From Todiramphus chloris collaris (Eukaryota > Chordata > Aves > Coraciiformes > Alcedinidae), in assembly GCA_025345505.1 (NCBI GenBank), contig JANVCC010000018.1, forward strand, positions 56,067,656-56,131,655: DNA of 64,000 nt, given 5' to 3'. The notes below the pieces were generated by a model, which saw nothing but the letters and a program-made list of their open reading frames with translations, did not search any database and was not told the DNA's origin. A program made the position numbers and the translations under genes. Of the stretch, positions 11,146-23,170 are shown piece after piece (the first letter of the stretch is position 1; each line of letters starts with the position of its first letter).

Positions 11146-13540
11146 TTTGTGTAAATGAAGTTATTGATATTAAGAATAAATTTCTCTCTTACTCTTTTAC
11201 GCTTTGTGATACTTTATTTTTAATTCCATGTATTTACCAGTGCCACTGTGTATCTCCCAGCCTTGCTGTGTCTCCACAGTATCAAAGTAAATTTCAAGAA
11301 CATAATCTGCCGTTCCTTCTGGACCTGAAATTCTCCATGGAAATCTGTGGCCCAAGTTTCGAAAATCGTGGGGTTCAAAGGAGAAAAGGAAGTTCAGTAG
11401 AAGTAGCAGAAATATATTCTAGGTCTACAGCCACTGACCTTTTGAGCAGGGCTGGCAGCCAAAACAAGGGTAAAATAAGAGTCCAGGAACTGTCACCTTC
11501 TGCAGGACACTAATGTAGACCTCATTTTATGTATGTAGATGTATATACATATACACATGCTTTTCTGACATGCGACCAGTGTGCTTTGACACTGCACCAG
11601 GCGGCTGAAGACCCACAGGTTGCTTGCTAACTTTGCTGTCAACCTGTCATGAGAGCTCATGCTTTCTGATCACACCTTCTCCTCCAGTGTCTTTCCAACC
11701 AAGTCCTGTTTCTATTAAAATGCAGTGCCCCAAATGAATGCACAATTGCACCGATAGTGAGTAGAAGGGAGTGTAATTTTACACAAAGTACCTGCTGGAT
11801 TTCTTGAAACAAAAGCACAACACACCCTGTGAAACAAGAGACATGGTTTGACTGCAATATTTACCTTGCACCACTGCGCTGCTGGCTGGAGCTCAGCACT
11901 CTGTCCCCTGAGCCCCCTGCAGAACGACACGTATTGCCAGCCAGGAAAGCCTCCTGCTGCGCTGGACGAACCAACTGTTCCTGCTTGGGTAGCGCCTGCG
12001 CTCTGTGCCTTTCTAGCAAAGGTCTCTTTAAGATCATTTCTCTTGTTTGTGAAGAACGTTCTCAGTTATGTTTTCCAAGGCATCTGTAGCTCTTTTGTGC
12101 TTGGCATTCAATACAAAGTAATGAAGACTATAGTTTGCGTGGATCTCGGTGGAATAAAAGTGTTTAAGTATGATGGGTCCACTCCATCACACTTCCAGGA
12201 TGACAATCAAACACCAACAACCACTTAAAACAGTTTCATATTGCTCAGGAAAGCGGTGCTTGTTCTTCCAGGGTCTGCACAGGGCATATGTGCTGCCTTG
12301 GGGAGCAGGCACCCCTTGTCTCACCTGGGCCAACACTGTATATGGCTGCCAAGGGCAAGAGCTCCCAGCAGCTCTGCACAGCGCTCTCTGCCTCTGCCAA
12401 AGGCACCAGCCACAGAACACGGCACCAGCTTCAGTCAGGCCCCTGAGGTTTGCCTAATGGAGACATCTCCTGAGTCCTGGTGCCTGAAGATATGCGCTCA
12501 GTTAAACTGCCTACCTTTGAAGGGAGTGACAACTGAATTTAGTTTTATGCTAAATTCAGTTGAAGACAAGAGAACCAAGCTCCAGGCCTCTACCATGTAA
12601 TTTTTCCACCTGCAAACTTTCCTCGTCTGTTAATTGTGACATCGCTCTTATCTTCAGACAACGCAACATGCCATAACAGTCCGTACTGGAGACAGGCCTC
12701 ACTACAGCATTTATCAACACTACAGCTTTACTTGACAACTGTCCTGTACTTCTACACTAAGATTATTACTTCCACTAAATCCTGTCATTTACAGCAGAAT
12801 CAGTTCCAGGTGTAAGAGCCTGAACAAGGGACAGCCAGCGTTACATGGGCTTTTGCATCAGACTGGGCAAGCTCCGAAGGTCGCTCCCAACCTCAGCTAT
12901 TCTGTGTTTATCAGTTACCTGTGCACAAGCCTGTAAAAATGCCAGCTGGAGGAGAGGGGGAGTCAGGAACATTCCCCGATATGATACATGAACAGTGGAA
13001 AGATCATCTGAAACAATAAACATACTGAGAAAATGTAATTAATGAGATTATCAGTTTTATCCACCATCACTTCTTAAGCACTCCAAAGAAATCTTATCTC
13101 TATGTCTGGCTCTGTTTCTAGAGAAACATGTTCATTGGTCTCGCTTCTGTGTAGCACAGTGAACAGTATTAACCCATCTGATACAGAAGGTACTTACATC
13201 CATACATACTTGCAAGTCACAGAACAAGACTACCTGTCCCAGTCACTGCATTACAAGAACAGATTACACTGCAATTGGCTAATTTTTAAATTTACCTGAA
13301 TTTCCCCAGTGGAGAACCTGTTTGTAACAGACTGGATCAACCAGGGGCTGATTAAAATAAACAAAACAAAACAAAACCCCAAACAGGCTACTTCTAAATA
13401 TTTGGTCCTTGACACAACCTCTGATCTGGGAGTTAACTATCCTACCTGCTCCTATCAAAGTGGTCCTGGGACTCTCAGCAGTGACTGCACAGAAGAAAAA
13501 TCTGGCACAATTAGTGATGTTATAGGAAGAACAATAACGC
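11146..13540. other. Intergenic gap between convergent TPD52L1 and HDDC2
   Basis: Several overlapping ORFs of up to 126 codons occur near 11,830-12,600 on both strands, but none has a recognisable domain and they overlap in different frames. A possible distal TPD52L1 poly(A) signal lies at 12,153. A short CR1 tail is listed separately. Otherwise nothing was seen. Confidence 0.5.
12868..12912 (+). repeat. CR1 LINE, 3'-terminal fragment (old)
   Basis: The sequence resembles the sense 3' end of avian CR1, a form of CTCCGGAGGTCCCTTCCAACC followed by CTCAGC and ATTCTGTG. Only about 45 bases are clear and they are diverged; the left boundary may reach 12,830. Confidence 0.55.
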
Positions 13541-13544
13541 ACAG

Positions 13545-13590
13545 AATATAAAACAAAGTATTTATTATAGCTACAGCATTTAGGAACACC
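13545..13590 (-). terminator. HDDC2: HDDC2 poly(A) signal and very short 3' UTR
   Basis: On the minus strand AATAAA lies at 13,566-13,561, only 24 nt after the stop codon, followed by T- and GT-rich sequence. Cleavage near 13,545 would leave a 3' UTR of about 45 nt. A longer form using a signal further left is possible but I saw none as good. Confidence 0.6.
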
Positions 13591-13685
13591 TCAGGAATGT
13601 GGCTGAGATGTAGCAGCTATTTTTTTATTCCTTTCTGTGTTAATCAGAGATACAAGCTGGAGTATTTCTGGATGAACAAACTTTC
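13591..13685 (-). CDS. HDDC2: HDDC2 exon 6 (terminal coding)
   Basis: Acceptor TTTTGCAG. Completes Gly167, then KFVHPEILQLVSLI and the tail ending SQPHS, stop TGA at 13,593-13,591. It aligns with the human C-terminus GKFNHPEIVQLVSELE...EPHS. Confidence 0.95.
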
Positions 13686-16600
13686 CTGCAAAACAAAAAG
13701 AAAGTTAATTACAAATCTCTCATTTTCCTCTGTGTGAAAGGTGATCAGTGACGCTTCAGCAGTGATGTCACTTTAGGCTCAGAATAAATGTCAAATTATT
13801 CTTTTGAGAATACTCCTGATTTAATCCAACTATGGAATAACTATAGCAGTAGTTACAGCCATTCTTCCCCAAAAACTTCTAAAATATTTTGTGGTCTATT
13901 AAGACACTTAGAGCTTAAAGAAAGGGATGCACTCTGCCCAAGATAATCCTGTACTATGTATCCTGCTACAGGAAACCAACAAACCACCCCAATTACAGGT
14001 GCACTTAAGGGTATACACTGTAGACTCTACTGAGACACAAGCTCAGTTTAAGTTACTGAATTCTAGTAGGACAAAGATGTCAATTAGAAAATGGAAGTAT
14101 TCAGCTTTGTTGATGTCCTTTTCTTCCTTCTTCCCCAGTCATATTATTCCATTTATCAGAAAACTTATTTCCCTGAGGAGTCACCAAGGTATAAATGAGA
14201 CTGTGTCTGGTGATTGCTGGTCCTCTCCCTGAGTCTGTCTGTCTGTACTTTTTCCCCAGGATAGGATGTCTTGGAGTCACAGTTCTCTTCTGGTGTTCAA
14301 ATGCCTTGCTAAAATCAGAGAATCGTTGGGAGTTGAAAGGGACCTCTAGAGATCATCTTAGTCCAACCCCCCCACCAATGTGCCTGGAGCACATTACAGA
14401 GTACTGCATCCAGGTGGGTTTTTCTCTCCAGAGGAGACTCCACAACCTCCCTGGGCAGCCTGTTCCGGTGCTCTGTCACCCTCACAGGAAAGAACTTTTT
14501 CCTCATACTTGGATGGAACCTCCTGTGTTCCACCTTGTGCCTGTTGTCCCTGGTAAAGACTATTATTTTATCTGTTTTTTCTTTCAACCACCAGTTTATT
14601 TTGGAAAGGATGAAAAGCAGTGGATAGAATAAATAAGTAACACAGTTGCACCTAAAACATTTCACAGAGCTGGTTCTCACATGTCCCTTGAGCAGGTCAC
14701 ACAAGACCACAGCTCACGCAGGGATAACAAATTGTGCTTCACCGGTTCATGAAACGCTAACAAAGTAGAAAGAAGCTGCTGTCAGAGCAGCGGTGAAGAC
14801 TGAAACCTTTATACCCCCTCCGATGTTACAGGGAGTTCCTTAAACACATGCAAGTGTAATGAAAGCTGGGCTTCTCTCTAGGGAAAAAGTGATGTAGAAA
14901 GAACTTGGCATAAATGAAATAAAAGAGATAAATGTATTTTCATACTGCAGTAAGCTTCCCCAAAAACATTTACAGTACTTGAGCAATGAATAAAATAACT
15001 AGTTCTCACTTGCTCTGGATGTCTATCAGAAAAAAGGCAATTTATATATTTCATTTAAGGGGAAAAAAACCCCAAAACAAAGCCCAAGCGTCATACCAGC
15101 AGTTGAATTGTAAAAATCCTGCAGCCTGCCAGGTGTGTTTTCCAAGTCTTCATACTCAAACGCTTGCAGTATCATCTCACACTGATCCAACTGTTTTACA
15201 AACTTGGCTTCTGCAGTACACTGGTTTTCATATTCCTAAACAGATTTGCAGTTATAAGAAAAGAAAAAAAAAGACAAATGTTCTGAAACAGAATATTAGA
15301 AGCTCTAGAATTTTCTTTGTTAGTACAAGCCACTCCATAAATACTCATGACAGTTGCATCTTTCACTGTCTTTATGCTATTAGCAAAACGCTTGAAGTAT
15401 GTGCCAAATTTCTATTAAATGTAATATGGCTTCAGAAAACAATTCTTTTTCATACTCTAAGCATACCAACTGTTTTGGCTGATTGAGGGATGATATGGAG
15501 ACAACCCCACATGATACACAATTTAAATAATAAGTTCCTTTTAACAACATTTTATATATAAAGATCTTTTCAGGCCTGGCTAAGGCAATGAATTGCCACA
15601 GAGCGTGCCTATGCAGTACCATTATCTATTTTTAAGACCTATTTTGCACTTTTCTCCATCATTTGCTGTTTCTATAAGGAGTTGTTCTTTACATTTCTCC
15701 TGTCACTCCTTCTAATCTCTTTGGTCTAATCTGTCTGAGCTGCTTATGTCTTTATGTCTCTGCTAGGAGATAGGGAGGGGAACCGTTAAGGGGTTTCCTC
15801 CCCTTCAGACTTTAAGTCCTTTAATCTCCCTGCTATCTTTTCCCTCTCTCCAGTCATCATCAGTATGTATTTGTGAGCCATTCACACTTCCAGTTAACTT
15901 GAACAATTTTGCTGTCACGTGCTTCCAGTGATGGCTGCAGACAGGTTTGCCATTTCATTTTCTCTTTTATAAATCTCCCGTGTTGTATTTGATGTCTTAT
16001 CGGCTGGTGTTCTCCTGACTTCCAAAACCAACCACGGCAAAAGGCTTCTTTCTGGGCAGGTTACCATCACCTCGATACCCTCAGCAGGTCCGACCCCATT
16101 GATCATTGACACCATCAATAACCAGACCAGAGGCTTAAGTACACACCAGGCCCATCGGTGCTCTCAGATCCATACAAGCTGTGGCTCACAGCAGCTCTGC
16201 AGATGGGAGCAGCACAAGCGCAGGAGTTTTTCTATGGACCAAAGAACACAGCATCTCTTTCTGTGACTTAAGAAGACAACTCTGGGTGTCACCTGGGTTG
16301 TAATGCCAGCAGTGATGCTCAAATAAGAGTCATGATCATTTCCTTGTCTGACATAAGGAGCCTGTTTGTCTTTATGCTTATTGCTTTACCTTTGAAAGAC
16401 AGAAAGCCAGGTTCTGATAGCCATGATTGAGTCACATACTACTCTACATTTTGATAATTATTTTAGTAATCAATCTAATTTCAACGTTTTTACCTTCCTT
16501 CCCCCCTTTCAATCCAAGCTTTGCCTCATCTTTGCATTGTTTAAATCCTACTTCTTATTTTCTTAAATCTATCTATTTCTACTGCTTTGGGGTTTTTTTG

Positions 16601-19600
16601 GCCAACAAAGAGAACAAACTCTTTGCAGCATTACAAAGGAGAACTTCAGGAGAAGAACTATGGCTGTTTGCCTCTAAAGGTCTGTCCCACCTCCAGCACT
16701 TAATTGGGAGCATCAATCTGTTACCGACCTCTTTGTGCCATACAATCCCCCAGATCTTAGATCTTATTCATACCTCAGCTAACATTAATCTCAAGAAACG
16801 TTAGCTATTGTATGTGCAACTCTGCAGAGTGCTGGAATAAACAATTACTGTTCCCCCCTGCAGGTGTTTAACAGTGTAAAGTAACACTATAGTTTGGAAA
16901 AACAGTAATTGGTCTCTCAAACATCACAGCCTGGCTTTTAAAAATTACTTCTGCTCTTAAAAATAAAAAGAAATAAATAAAACAAAAAACAGGACAGAGC
17001 TGAAATGTGCTAATTCCTTTTTTTTTTTTTTTTTAATGTATTCTGGATTAAGTTCTAAAGTGAAACTACATCAGAGGCATCTTTCTGGTACCTTTCTCCC
17101 CTACACTACACTTGCAGAGCGTTCACCAATACAGTCTGAAGCAGTAGTCCTCGTAAGACCAAAAATGAAAGAGAAGCAGAGGCAAGGGAAGAGCAGTGCA
17201 GGAAGGACTTGCTAGGAATCCCAGCCACTGTTCAGCTCTGAGCCATAACTTCCTTCACTCACGAAAATAAATTAGAGGGAATGCCTCTGGCCAGCTGAGA
17301 GCACAGTACCACACCAGCTGATCTGAGGCTTCTTATTTTCTGTATGTTTTTCTTCTTTTCTTTCTTTTAAAGGAGCATCTTGTTGTTCCACTTAAAGACT
17401 AGAGGTACTACAGATGCACAGTAGATACTAGAGGGACTACAGGTGAATAGTAGATTTTTAGGTTACACTAGCTCCTATGTGGGCTATACACTCATACCGC
17501 TGCACTGGAAATTGAATGCCAATAAATGATCTGGGAGGTAGAAACAAGGAACAAATTATCAAAAGTGTGCATATGTTAAATTACGGTTAATGAGAATGAT
17601 AAAAAGCTAACATGCTGAAGAACTAACTGCATACTGAACCAGTTCTTATACACTCAAAAGACTAAAGCAAAGAAAAAAAAATATAAGCAAAAAAGTCCTA
17701 TAGGACTAATACTATCTATCAAAGGCTCCTTTTTCTCCGTTCTAACAGCTTCCCAAAGGAGAATTATAGCACTGAAAACCCATCCCCATTGCCAGTTTCA
17801 CCACACAACTACAGCAAGAAACGAAAAAACAAAACAAAAAACAAACCAAACCAAACCAAAACAAAAAAAAACCCCAAACAAACAAGGTGCCATAACAAAA
17901 GGCAGAAATTGGCTGCTATCTGGAATTTAAATACAGTCCACATGGAAAAGCAAGAATATCAGCATAAAATACATTTTTCAGGTCACAGGGTCCAAGAGAC
18001 TTATAAAGCTTTGTTTGCAACAACATGTGAACAAGAGATTGTGGACGCACTTGTCCTCGTGCAACTGTATGCCAGCAGAAGATAAAGTACAGTAATTATA
18101 ATCTTGAATTGTTTGGAAATAATCTAACCATCCCTAGTTTGCAAGTATAAAAGATCTTATCAGTTAACAGCATAAGTTCACATCAAAAAGTTGAATCACC
18201 TTCAGATACAGAAGATACTTTCCAATACAAAATATTATGGTACCCAAGACCAGCCAGCAATCTGTGCTGTTCGTAGAAAATCGCTGCTCTGTGTCACTAC
18301 ACCACATTTGAGTTTAAACCAGAAGTTACTACAAAGTATTTCAGCCTAATGGTCTGTATAATGAAGAAATGGAAGCCACAGATATTATTATTTGCATAAA
18401 AGCAGGAAATACTCTGTGGCACCATCAGCTTCCATTAGTTTTTCCTGTATTAAAAGATCATGAACTGCAAATGGCCAGATGTGAGGAGGGGGAAAAAAAC
18501 CCAAAAAAAACCCCCGATTTATATCCAAGAGTGATGGATGTAGAGGACAAATGCTTCCTTCAGTTGTACCAATCAAGCTCTGGGCAGGCAAAGGCAGAAG
18601 GTGGTTATTTTACCTAAGTCTGGGGTTTCTGTTTGAAAAGGATTCCAAAGTGACCTTCACTCATACTGTTAATTTGTCTCCCAAGCAAGGTAGCTTGCTT
18701 GAGGTCAAAATAAGAAATGACACAGTTTCATAGGTAAACAGGAAGAGAACAATGGGCCACTCTGAATTTTAGCAAAGAATTAAAAGAATGTGAGCTTACT
18801 TCCCAGAGTTCATAGATTTCTTTTCTGAGGTCCTCTGACAGAAGCTGGGTCAGATGTTTCATAGCTGCCTGAAAAAAAAAGGACAACATTTCCATTTAAC
18901 CATTTTTATCATTATCTTTCTTGAAGAATTAACTACTTGTTACCAAGTTTGTAGAAAAGTACATTACAGTGTATAGTATTCTAAAGTGAAGAATATTTTT
19001 TGGTAGCTGCTTAAGTAAATTGTTAGAAAAGTAAGCTAAAACAGACACACAGGAAAAAAAAAACAACCAAATCAAAAAGCTCAACAACCTGAAAGTGCAT
19101 CCAATATCTTCAGGATTCAGAAAAGAAGCACAGAGCAAATGAAGCAAGTCAAATGCCAGGAACAATTGCCAGTTACCAGCAATGCCTTCCAGATTTAACA
19201 GAGGCAGCATTTGCACTTAATAGGTTATAGGTGCAGTTCATAAAAGATGCTTCAAAATACTAACTGAAAATGTTGACAAGCAACTGCTGCTCTCCCAAAC
19301 ACTCAAGCAACGCATTTCCCCTAGCAGGGCTGAGAACAGCTGCTGACTCTCAGGCAGGCATTACAACATAAGCCTTCAAAAATCTCCAGTTTTGAAAAAT
19401 GGAGGCAAAAAAAGTCCATTTAATACCCTGCAGCAATAAAACGTTGCTCCCAGACTAAGACACACTTTGTTCAACAACAAAAATCTTAGTGTAAAGTTTA
19501 ATGCAGTACCTGCTTGATGGTATCACCAGCAAGCAGAAATAGTTCTGCATGCTCTTTGTGCTCTCCCAGTTGTTCAGTCTCATTTCTGTGCTTTTTCTAC

Positions 19601-22600
19601 TCTTTTGCTAGTAAAGCTATGGGCTGCTCCCACAACTATCAACACGATGGCCAAGACAAAGGTTTTGTGCCATTAGTGTTTCTCCACTTCAAATACAGGG
19701 TATAGCTTCATGGTATGACTGAACTGAATCAGCTGCTCCCCACCATCAAAGCATCCAGGTCTCATTCCTTCCCACTTCCTTCCAGCTCTGGTGTTCATCA
19801 GAACACCAAAAAGGTGTTTCCAAAAAAGGAAAAAAAACCCACAAAAACCCCAATCTAAGTTTATTTATTTATTTAAGCATTGCGTTGATTTTCTGCTACC
19901 TTAGCCTTGGTGGTAATAGCTGTTTAAACTCACTGAACAAGCAGCAAACTTCAAAACCAGCTCAACATCAGCAATGGAGCAAAGGAAAAAAAGAAGTATT
20001 TTTACAACAAATTATTTTGGAGTCAGACTAAATGTCTTTGACTAACGCTTGACCCTCTTTCCCACAACAGAAAACTCCTCACTGAGTGAAATGGGAGCAG
20101 AAGGAGATGAAAATACTTAAGAAAACTTCAGAAACACACTTAGGCATCAAAACACCTCTTTCGTTACCTACATACAAATGAGAATTCCCTCTAGACAAGG
20201 TTGAAGGCTGATCGTCAGTGACAAAACAACCTTTGGAGGCTTACTGGAAAGATTTAGGTTTGGTGGTTTTTTAGTGTAAGAACACACTAGAAGTTCATTC
20301 AAAGGGATAAAAAAAAGAAAAACCAAAATTACAGTCAGTAAAGACAGTACTTCAGGAACACTGAATATCCCTTTAATCTTTAATTTCCACTTTCTTCACA
20401 AAGAGCTTACTCCTAGAGTTAGTCATAGCCCCCCTAACCCCAAGTTTTAAACACATAAGCATAATGCTGTTGGGGGGGCACAGGGCAATAATCTCTGCAA
20501 CTGTTTTTACACTCTGAAGACACAACTATAGCCTTTAAAGAGTTTCTGAGGCATCACGTTGCCCTCTAGCTGTGGCTGGAGGAGTGGCTTACAGCTTCTT
20601 CAAATACTGCAACAAACCAGAAATGACAAACCAACAGCTTGGGTATGTACAAGGCCAAAAATAAAATAACTCCAGGTATGCTGCACTTAAACACTTGCAA
20701 CAACAACAAAAAAGACACCTCTACCTGTCGTCCTGTGCAAATGGTTAAATGAAATCTCTGTCACAGCCACATGATCTGGGGTCACACAAATGATCCCCCA
20801 TGAACTGTCATCCAACCTTCCCAGTGCACCGACTCCCCGCTCACCATCTCTTGGTAAGGCTGGTCAACATGACTAATTCAGGCCACCAAAAATCCAGCCA
20901 GTTCAAGAATAAATGGCCAACATGCAGATTACTTCAAAGGCTCTCATTCTGTAATTTTGTCCTTGGTGATATTACACGTACAAAAATCACAATGACTTGA
21001 AAACTTTGGTGGTTTGTGGTATACCTGTCCAATGCCAATGACAGTATTATGTTGCTTAGAGGGTCCCTTCACTACCAGAACATGCATTATGACCACACAT
21101 ACCTCTTCTCTCCTGTGTTTCTCCTCTTTCGAGATATTATCTGCAGGAGCAATATCTCCAACAATGCATTCAGCCATATCATGAACCAAAGCTAATCGTA
21201 TGCATCTGACAAGAAGGCAAGACAGAAGAATTAGTTTTTCAGCACTTTAAATTGCATCTTGTTATTTGTAAAGCTGTATAATTTATCCCCTTCATATATT
21301 TCACAGCAGTTTTTTGTTTGTTTGCTTTTTGATTTTACAAAACATTTTTCTCTTCTTTGCTAAGGAAAGTAGTTTCCATCTAGACATGATTTCAATTCTT
21401 GATTTCTAGCTATTGCTGCTTGTAAATGTAGATTCAAGTAGAAAGACAGCTTATGCAACAGCATAGCATTCAAAAATAATGTACTTAGCCTTTGTACACT
21501 TGGCTGACGAAGATTTTGTGATAACTAACTACATTACACACTTCATGTTAATGCTGCAACAGGCATAAAGTAATCTGATTGCAGCCATCCCAAATTCAGC
21601 ATATAATCTGACACAGCTCTGTAGCTCTGTCAATTTGCAGCAGAATACTCAAAAAACCCTTCACTATTTTCATCAACTCCTGAAGGGACAAAGCAAGCAT
21701 AAGTGACTTGACAACCTATTCAACACAAATGATGCTTTCTCTTCTGTGCTATAACAGCACTCGGGATCCTCGGGAGCTGAGTGTGTCAAGTCTGTCAAAA
21801 CCCACAGAGGGTATGGCTTTGCCTTTGTTGTCTGTTGCTTCAATCTGTGTTTTGACTGAGTGTCTCCAGATCACTTACTTATTGCTTGGGAGAAGGTCAG
21901 CTCAGAGCCTCTGCATTAACAACTTGCCTCAGCACCTGGAATTTAGCAATGAAAGCCTTTAGCCCCTTTCAGCTCTCCAGGTAAATAGCACCTTGTCCAA
22001 AGGATGGAGGGGAAAGACTTTAAAATTCCTTTGGTGTGTTTTAAAAGCCCTTCCTATGGCTGACAACTATTTTAAGTATTTTGGTTGCTGCTCTCCCATG
22101 ACATTAACATATGGTCGTGACAACCAGATGCAGTCTCACCTGTCCTTGTTAAGACTTTTGTCTTCAGTCACCAAAGCCATCATCGCCATCCTGTACATGT
22201 GATCGGACACGCTCTCTGGCTTCGCCACGTTCCTGTACACCCATCCGGTCCGCGGTACTCTCTGCACAAGGAGCATCACAGCATTGTAACCGCTACAACC
22301 TTAGGGCCACACTTAAAGAGACGCCAGCAGCAGTTCTGCCCTACCATGACCTGCATGCTCCGGTGAGCTTCGATGCTTCCGGGCAACACCTGCCCCAAGG
22401 ACCGGGCTCCCCCGGGGCTGTGAGGCGGGACTGTCTCTGTACCGCCAACACCGAGCCTCCAGCAGCAGCAGCAGCAGCGCCGGCAGCAGCAGCGTGCGCC
22501 CTCCAGAGCCTCATGGCGCTCACGCCGAAGGGCCGGGCCACCCCTGCCCTCCCCCGGCCGGTGCCAACGCCTGCCCGCGGCAGCCCCAGCATCGGGTCCG

Positions 22601-22876
22601 GCCGGCTCCGCCTGGCAAGCGCCGCGGGGAGCCTCCAGTCAGAACCCCGGAGAGGCCCCGGCTCTCCTCCGGCCGCCCCGCAGCCGGGCCCCGGCGGCCG
22701 GGCCGAGCGGCAGCAGCCCCGGTGAAGGTCGCGGAGCAGACACGCTGCCGGGCACCGCGGCCGCCCGGACCCCACAGCCGACCCGGCCGCCGCGCTCTCC
22801 TTCAGCTCACCTTGAGCTGCCCCAGCAGCCGCAGGAAGGGCAACAGCCCGCCGCCGCCGCTCGGCCCCGCCGCCAT
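13591..22876 (-). CDS. HDDC2: HDDC2, HD-domain 5'-deoxynucleotidase, complete, six exons
   Basis: HDDC2 is the animal relative of bacterial YfbR: a cytosolic metal-dependent enzyme that removes the 5' phosphate from (deoxy)nucleoside monophosphates. The exons, in coding order, are 22876-22811, 22261-22140, 21205-21103, 18868-18800, 15235-15097 and 13685-13591. They total 594 nt (197 residues plus stop; human about 204), and all phases match at GT-AG junctions. HD-family metal ligands are present: H43 (SDHMYRMA), H71-D72 (LVHDMAE) and D137 (VKQLDQCEM), with E75 the likely acid/base. The C-terminus ends in QPHS, like human EPHS. The start was chosen at the ATG in GCGGATGG because the product MAAGPSGGGG leads straight into the conserved LLPFLRLLGQLK; the frame upstream is open but looks unlike the family. 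The gene appears intact, and its promoter is a CpG island. Confidence 0.97.
14313..14565 (-). repeat. CR1 LINE, 3' fragment in HDDC2 intron 5
   Basis: In antisense orientation the order of CR1 3' blocks is seen: AATC...GAATCGTTGGGAG, GGGACCTCTAGAGATCAT, GTCCAACCCCCC, GGCAGCCTGTTCC and CTGTCACCCTCA. The 3' end of the element is at the left. About 250 bases, moderately diverged, 5'-truncated. The 145-codon plus-strand ORF across it is a by-product of the repeat. Confidence 0.85.
15097..15235 (-). CDS. HDDC2: HDDC2 exon 5
   Basis: Acceptor TTTAG, donor GTATGA. Encodes EYENQCTAEAKFVKQLDQCE (Asp137 is the last metal ligand), then MILQAFEYEDLE and GRLQDFYNSTA, plus the first base of a split Gly. 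139 nt. Confidence 0.95.
15236..18799 (-). other. HDDC2 intron 4, with A-rich simple repeats
   Basis: Intronic by exon bounds. It contains a T17 run at 17,018-17,034 and an A-rich CAAA/CCAAA stretch at about 17,819-17,885. No CR1 or LTR recognised. Confidence 0.7.
17819..17885. repeat. A-rich simple repeat (CAAAA/CCAAA)
   Basis: Irregular units of CAAAA and ACCAA followed by an A9 run and CCCC. Low complexity; the 98-codon ORF over it is spurious. Confidence 0.85.
18800..18868 (-). CDS. HDDC2: HDDC2 exon 4
   Basis: Acceptor T-rich tract plus CAG, donor GTAAGC. Twenty-three codons: AAMKHLTQLL then SEDLRKEIYELWE, matching the human helix region. Confidence 0.95.
18869..21102 (-). other. HDDC2 intron 3, nothing recognised
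   Basis: 2.2 kb of ordinary intronic sequence with a few short A runs (19,058; 19,830). No repeat family or extra exon identified. Confidence 0.65.
21103..21205 (-). CDS. HDDC2: HDDC2 exon 3 with the HD motif
   Basis: Acceptor CTTGTCAG, donor GTATGT. Completes Arg63, then CIRLALVHDMAECIVGDIAP through KHRREE, the diagnostic block of the family and nearly identical to human. 103 nt. Confidence 0.97.
22140..22261 (-). CDS. HDDC2: HDDC2 exon 2
   Basis: Acceptor TGTGCAG before 22,261, donor GTGAGA after 22,140. Encodes RVPRTGWVYRNV, the first metal-binding His in SDHMYRMA, and NKD plus two bases of Arg. 122 nt. Confidence 0.96.
22458..22495 (+). repeat. Short interrupted (CAG)n in HDDC2 intron 1
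   Basis: Six CAG units, a GCCGG interruption, then about three more. It is within the spliced-out part of the CpG island, so it is not translated in HDDC2. Confidence 0.8.
22811..22876 (-). CDS. HDDC2: HDDC2 exon 1 (coding part)
   Basis: Twenty-two codons from ATG (22,876-22,874): a Gly-rich leader, then LLPFLRLLGQLK. Donor GTGAGC lies just below 22,811. It is inside the CpG island. Confidence 0.93.
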
Positions 22877-22944
22877 CCGCCGCCCGCTCCTCCTCCTCCT
22901 CTTCCTCCTGCCGCTCGGTGCGGCGGCGGAAGGCGGCGCCGAGG

Positions 22945-23040
22945 CAGGGGCAGGGGCAGGGGCAGGGGCAGGGTAGCGCGGCTGCACAGGAGGCCTCCTG
23001 GCCTGCGGGGGCGGGGGGGGGGAAGGAAGGGGGGTGCGGG
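22945..23040 (+). repeat. G-rich tandem (CAGGGG)n and poly-G tract in the HDDC2 promoter
   Basis: Nearly five perfect CAGGGG units at 22,945-22,973, then a G-rich stretch with runs of five to nine G at about 23,007-23,040. Both can form G-quadruplexes on the plus strand, 70 to 160 bases upstream of the HDDC2 start codon. Confidence 0.85.
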
Positions 23041-23170
23041 CGCCGGGCGTGTGGCAGAGCCGCGTTCCCAACGCCCGGCGCCTCGGGCTGCTCACGGGCA
23101 CCGAAGGCTGCGGTGAGGGGCAGGGGAAGGGGAGGTGAGTCCTCTCCTGGGCTGCCCCCGGGGTGAAGGA

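Larger units (their letters stand above)
22330..23170 (-). promoter_or_regulatory. HDDC2: CpG island, HDDC2 promoter, exon 1 and intron 1
   Basis: An abrupt block of GC-rich, CpG-dense sequence (many CGCC, CCGG, GCGG) in an AT-rich surrounding. It spans HDDC2 exon 1 and most of intron 1 and extends about 290 bases upstream of the ATG. It has no TATA box but several GC boxes, as expected for a housekeeping promoter; transcription probably starts near 22,890-22,930. ORFs of 82 to 160 codons on both strands here are products of composition. Divergent transcription to the right is possible but unsupported. Confidence 0.9.

Noticed and set aside
11829-12600. Cluster of overlapping ORFs between TPD52L1 and HDDC2
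   Set aside because: Frames overlap in both strands without domain content; more likely non-coding or distal 3' UTR sequence.
14195-14710. Overlapping ORFs of 145 (plus) and 131 (minus) codons
   Set aside because: Both cover a CR1 3' fragment inside HDDC2 intron 5; reading frames come from the repeat's 3' untranslated part.
14986-15486. 166-codon plus-strand ORF
   Set aside because: It is antisense to HDDC2 exon 5, which has matching phases, splice sites and family similarity on the other strand.
22458-22495. CAG repeat as a possible polyglutamine or disease-type repeat
   Set aside because: It is short, interrupted and lies in HDDC2 intron 1, so it is not translated.
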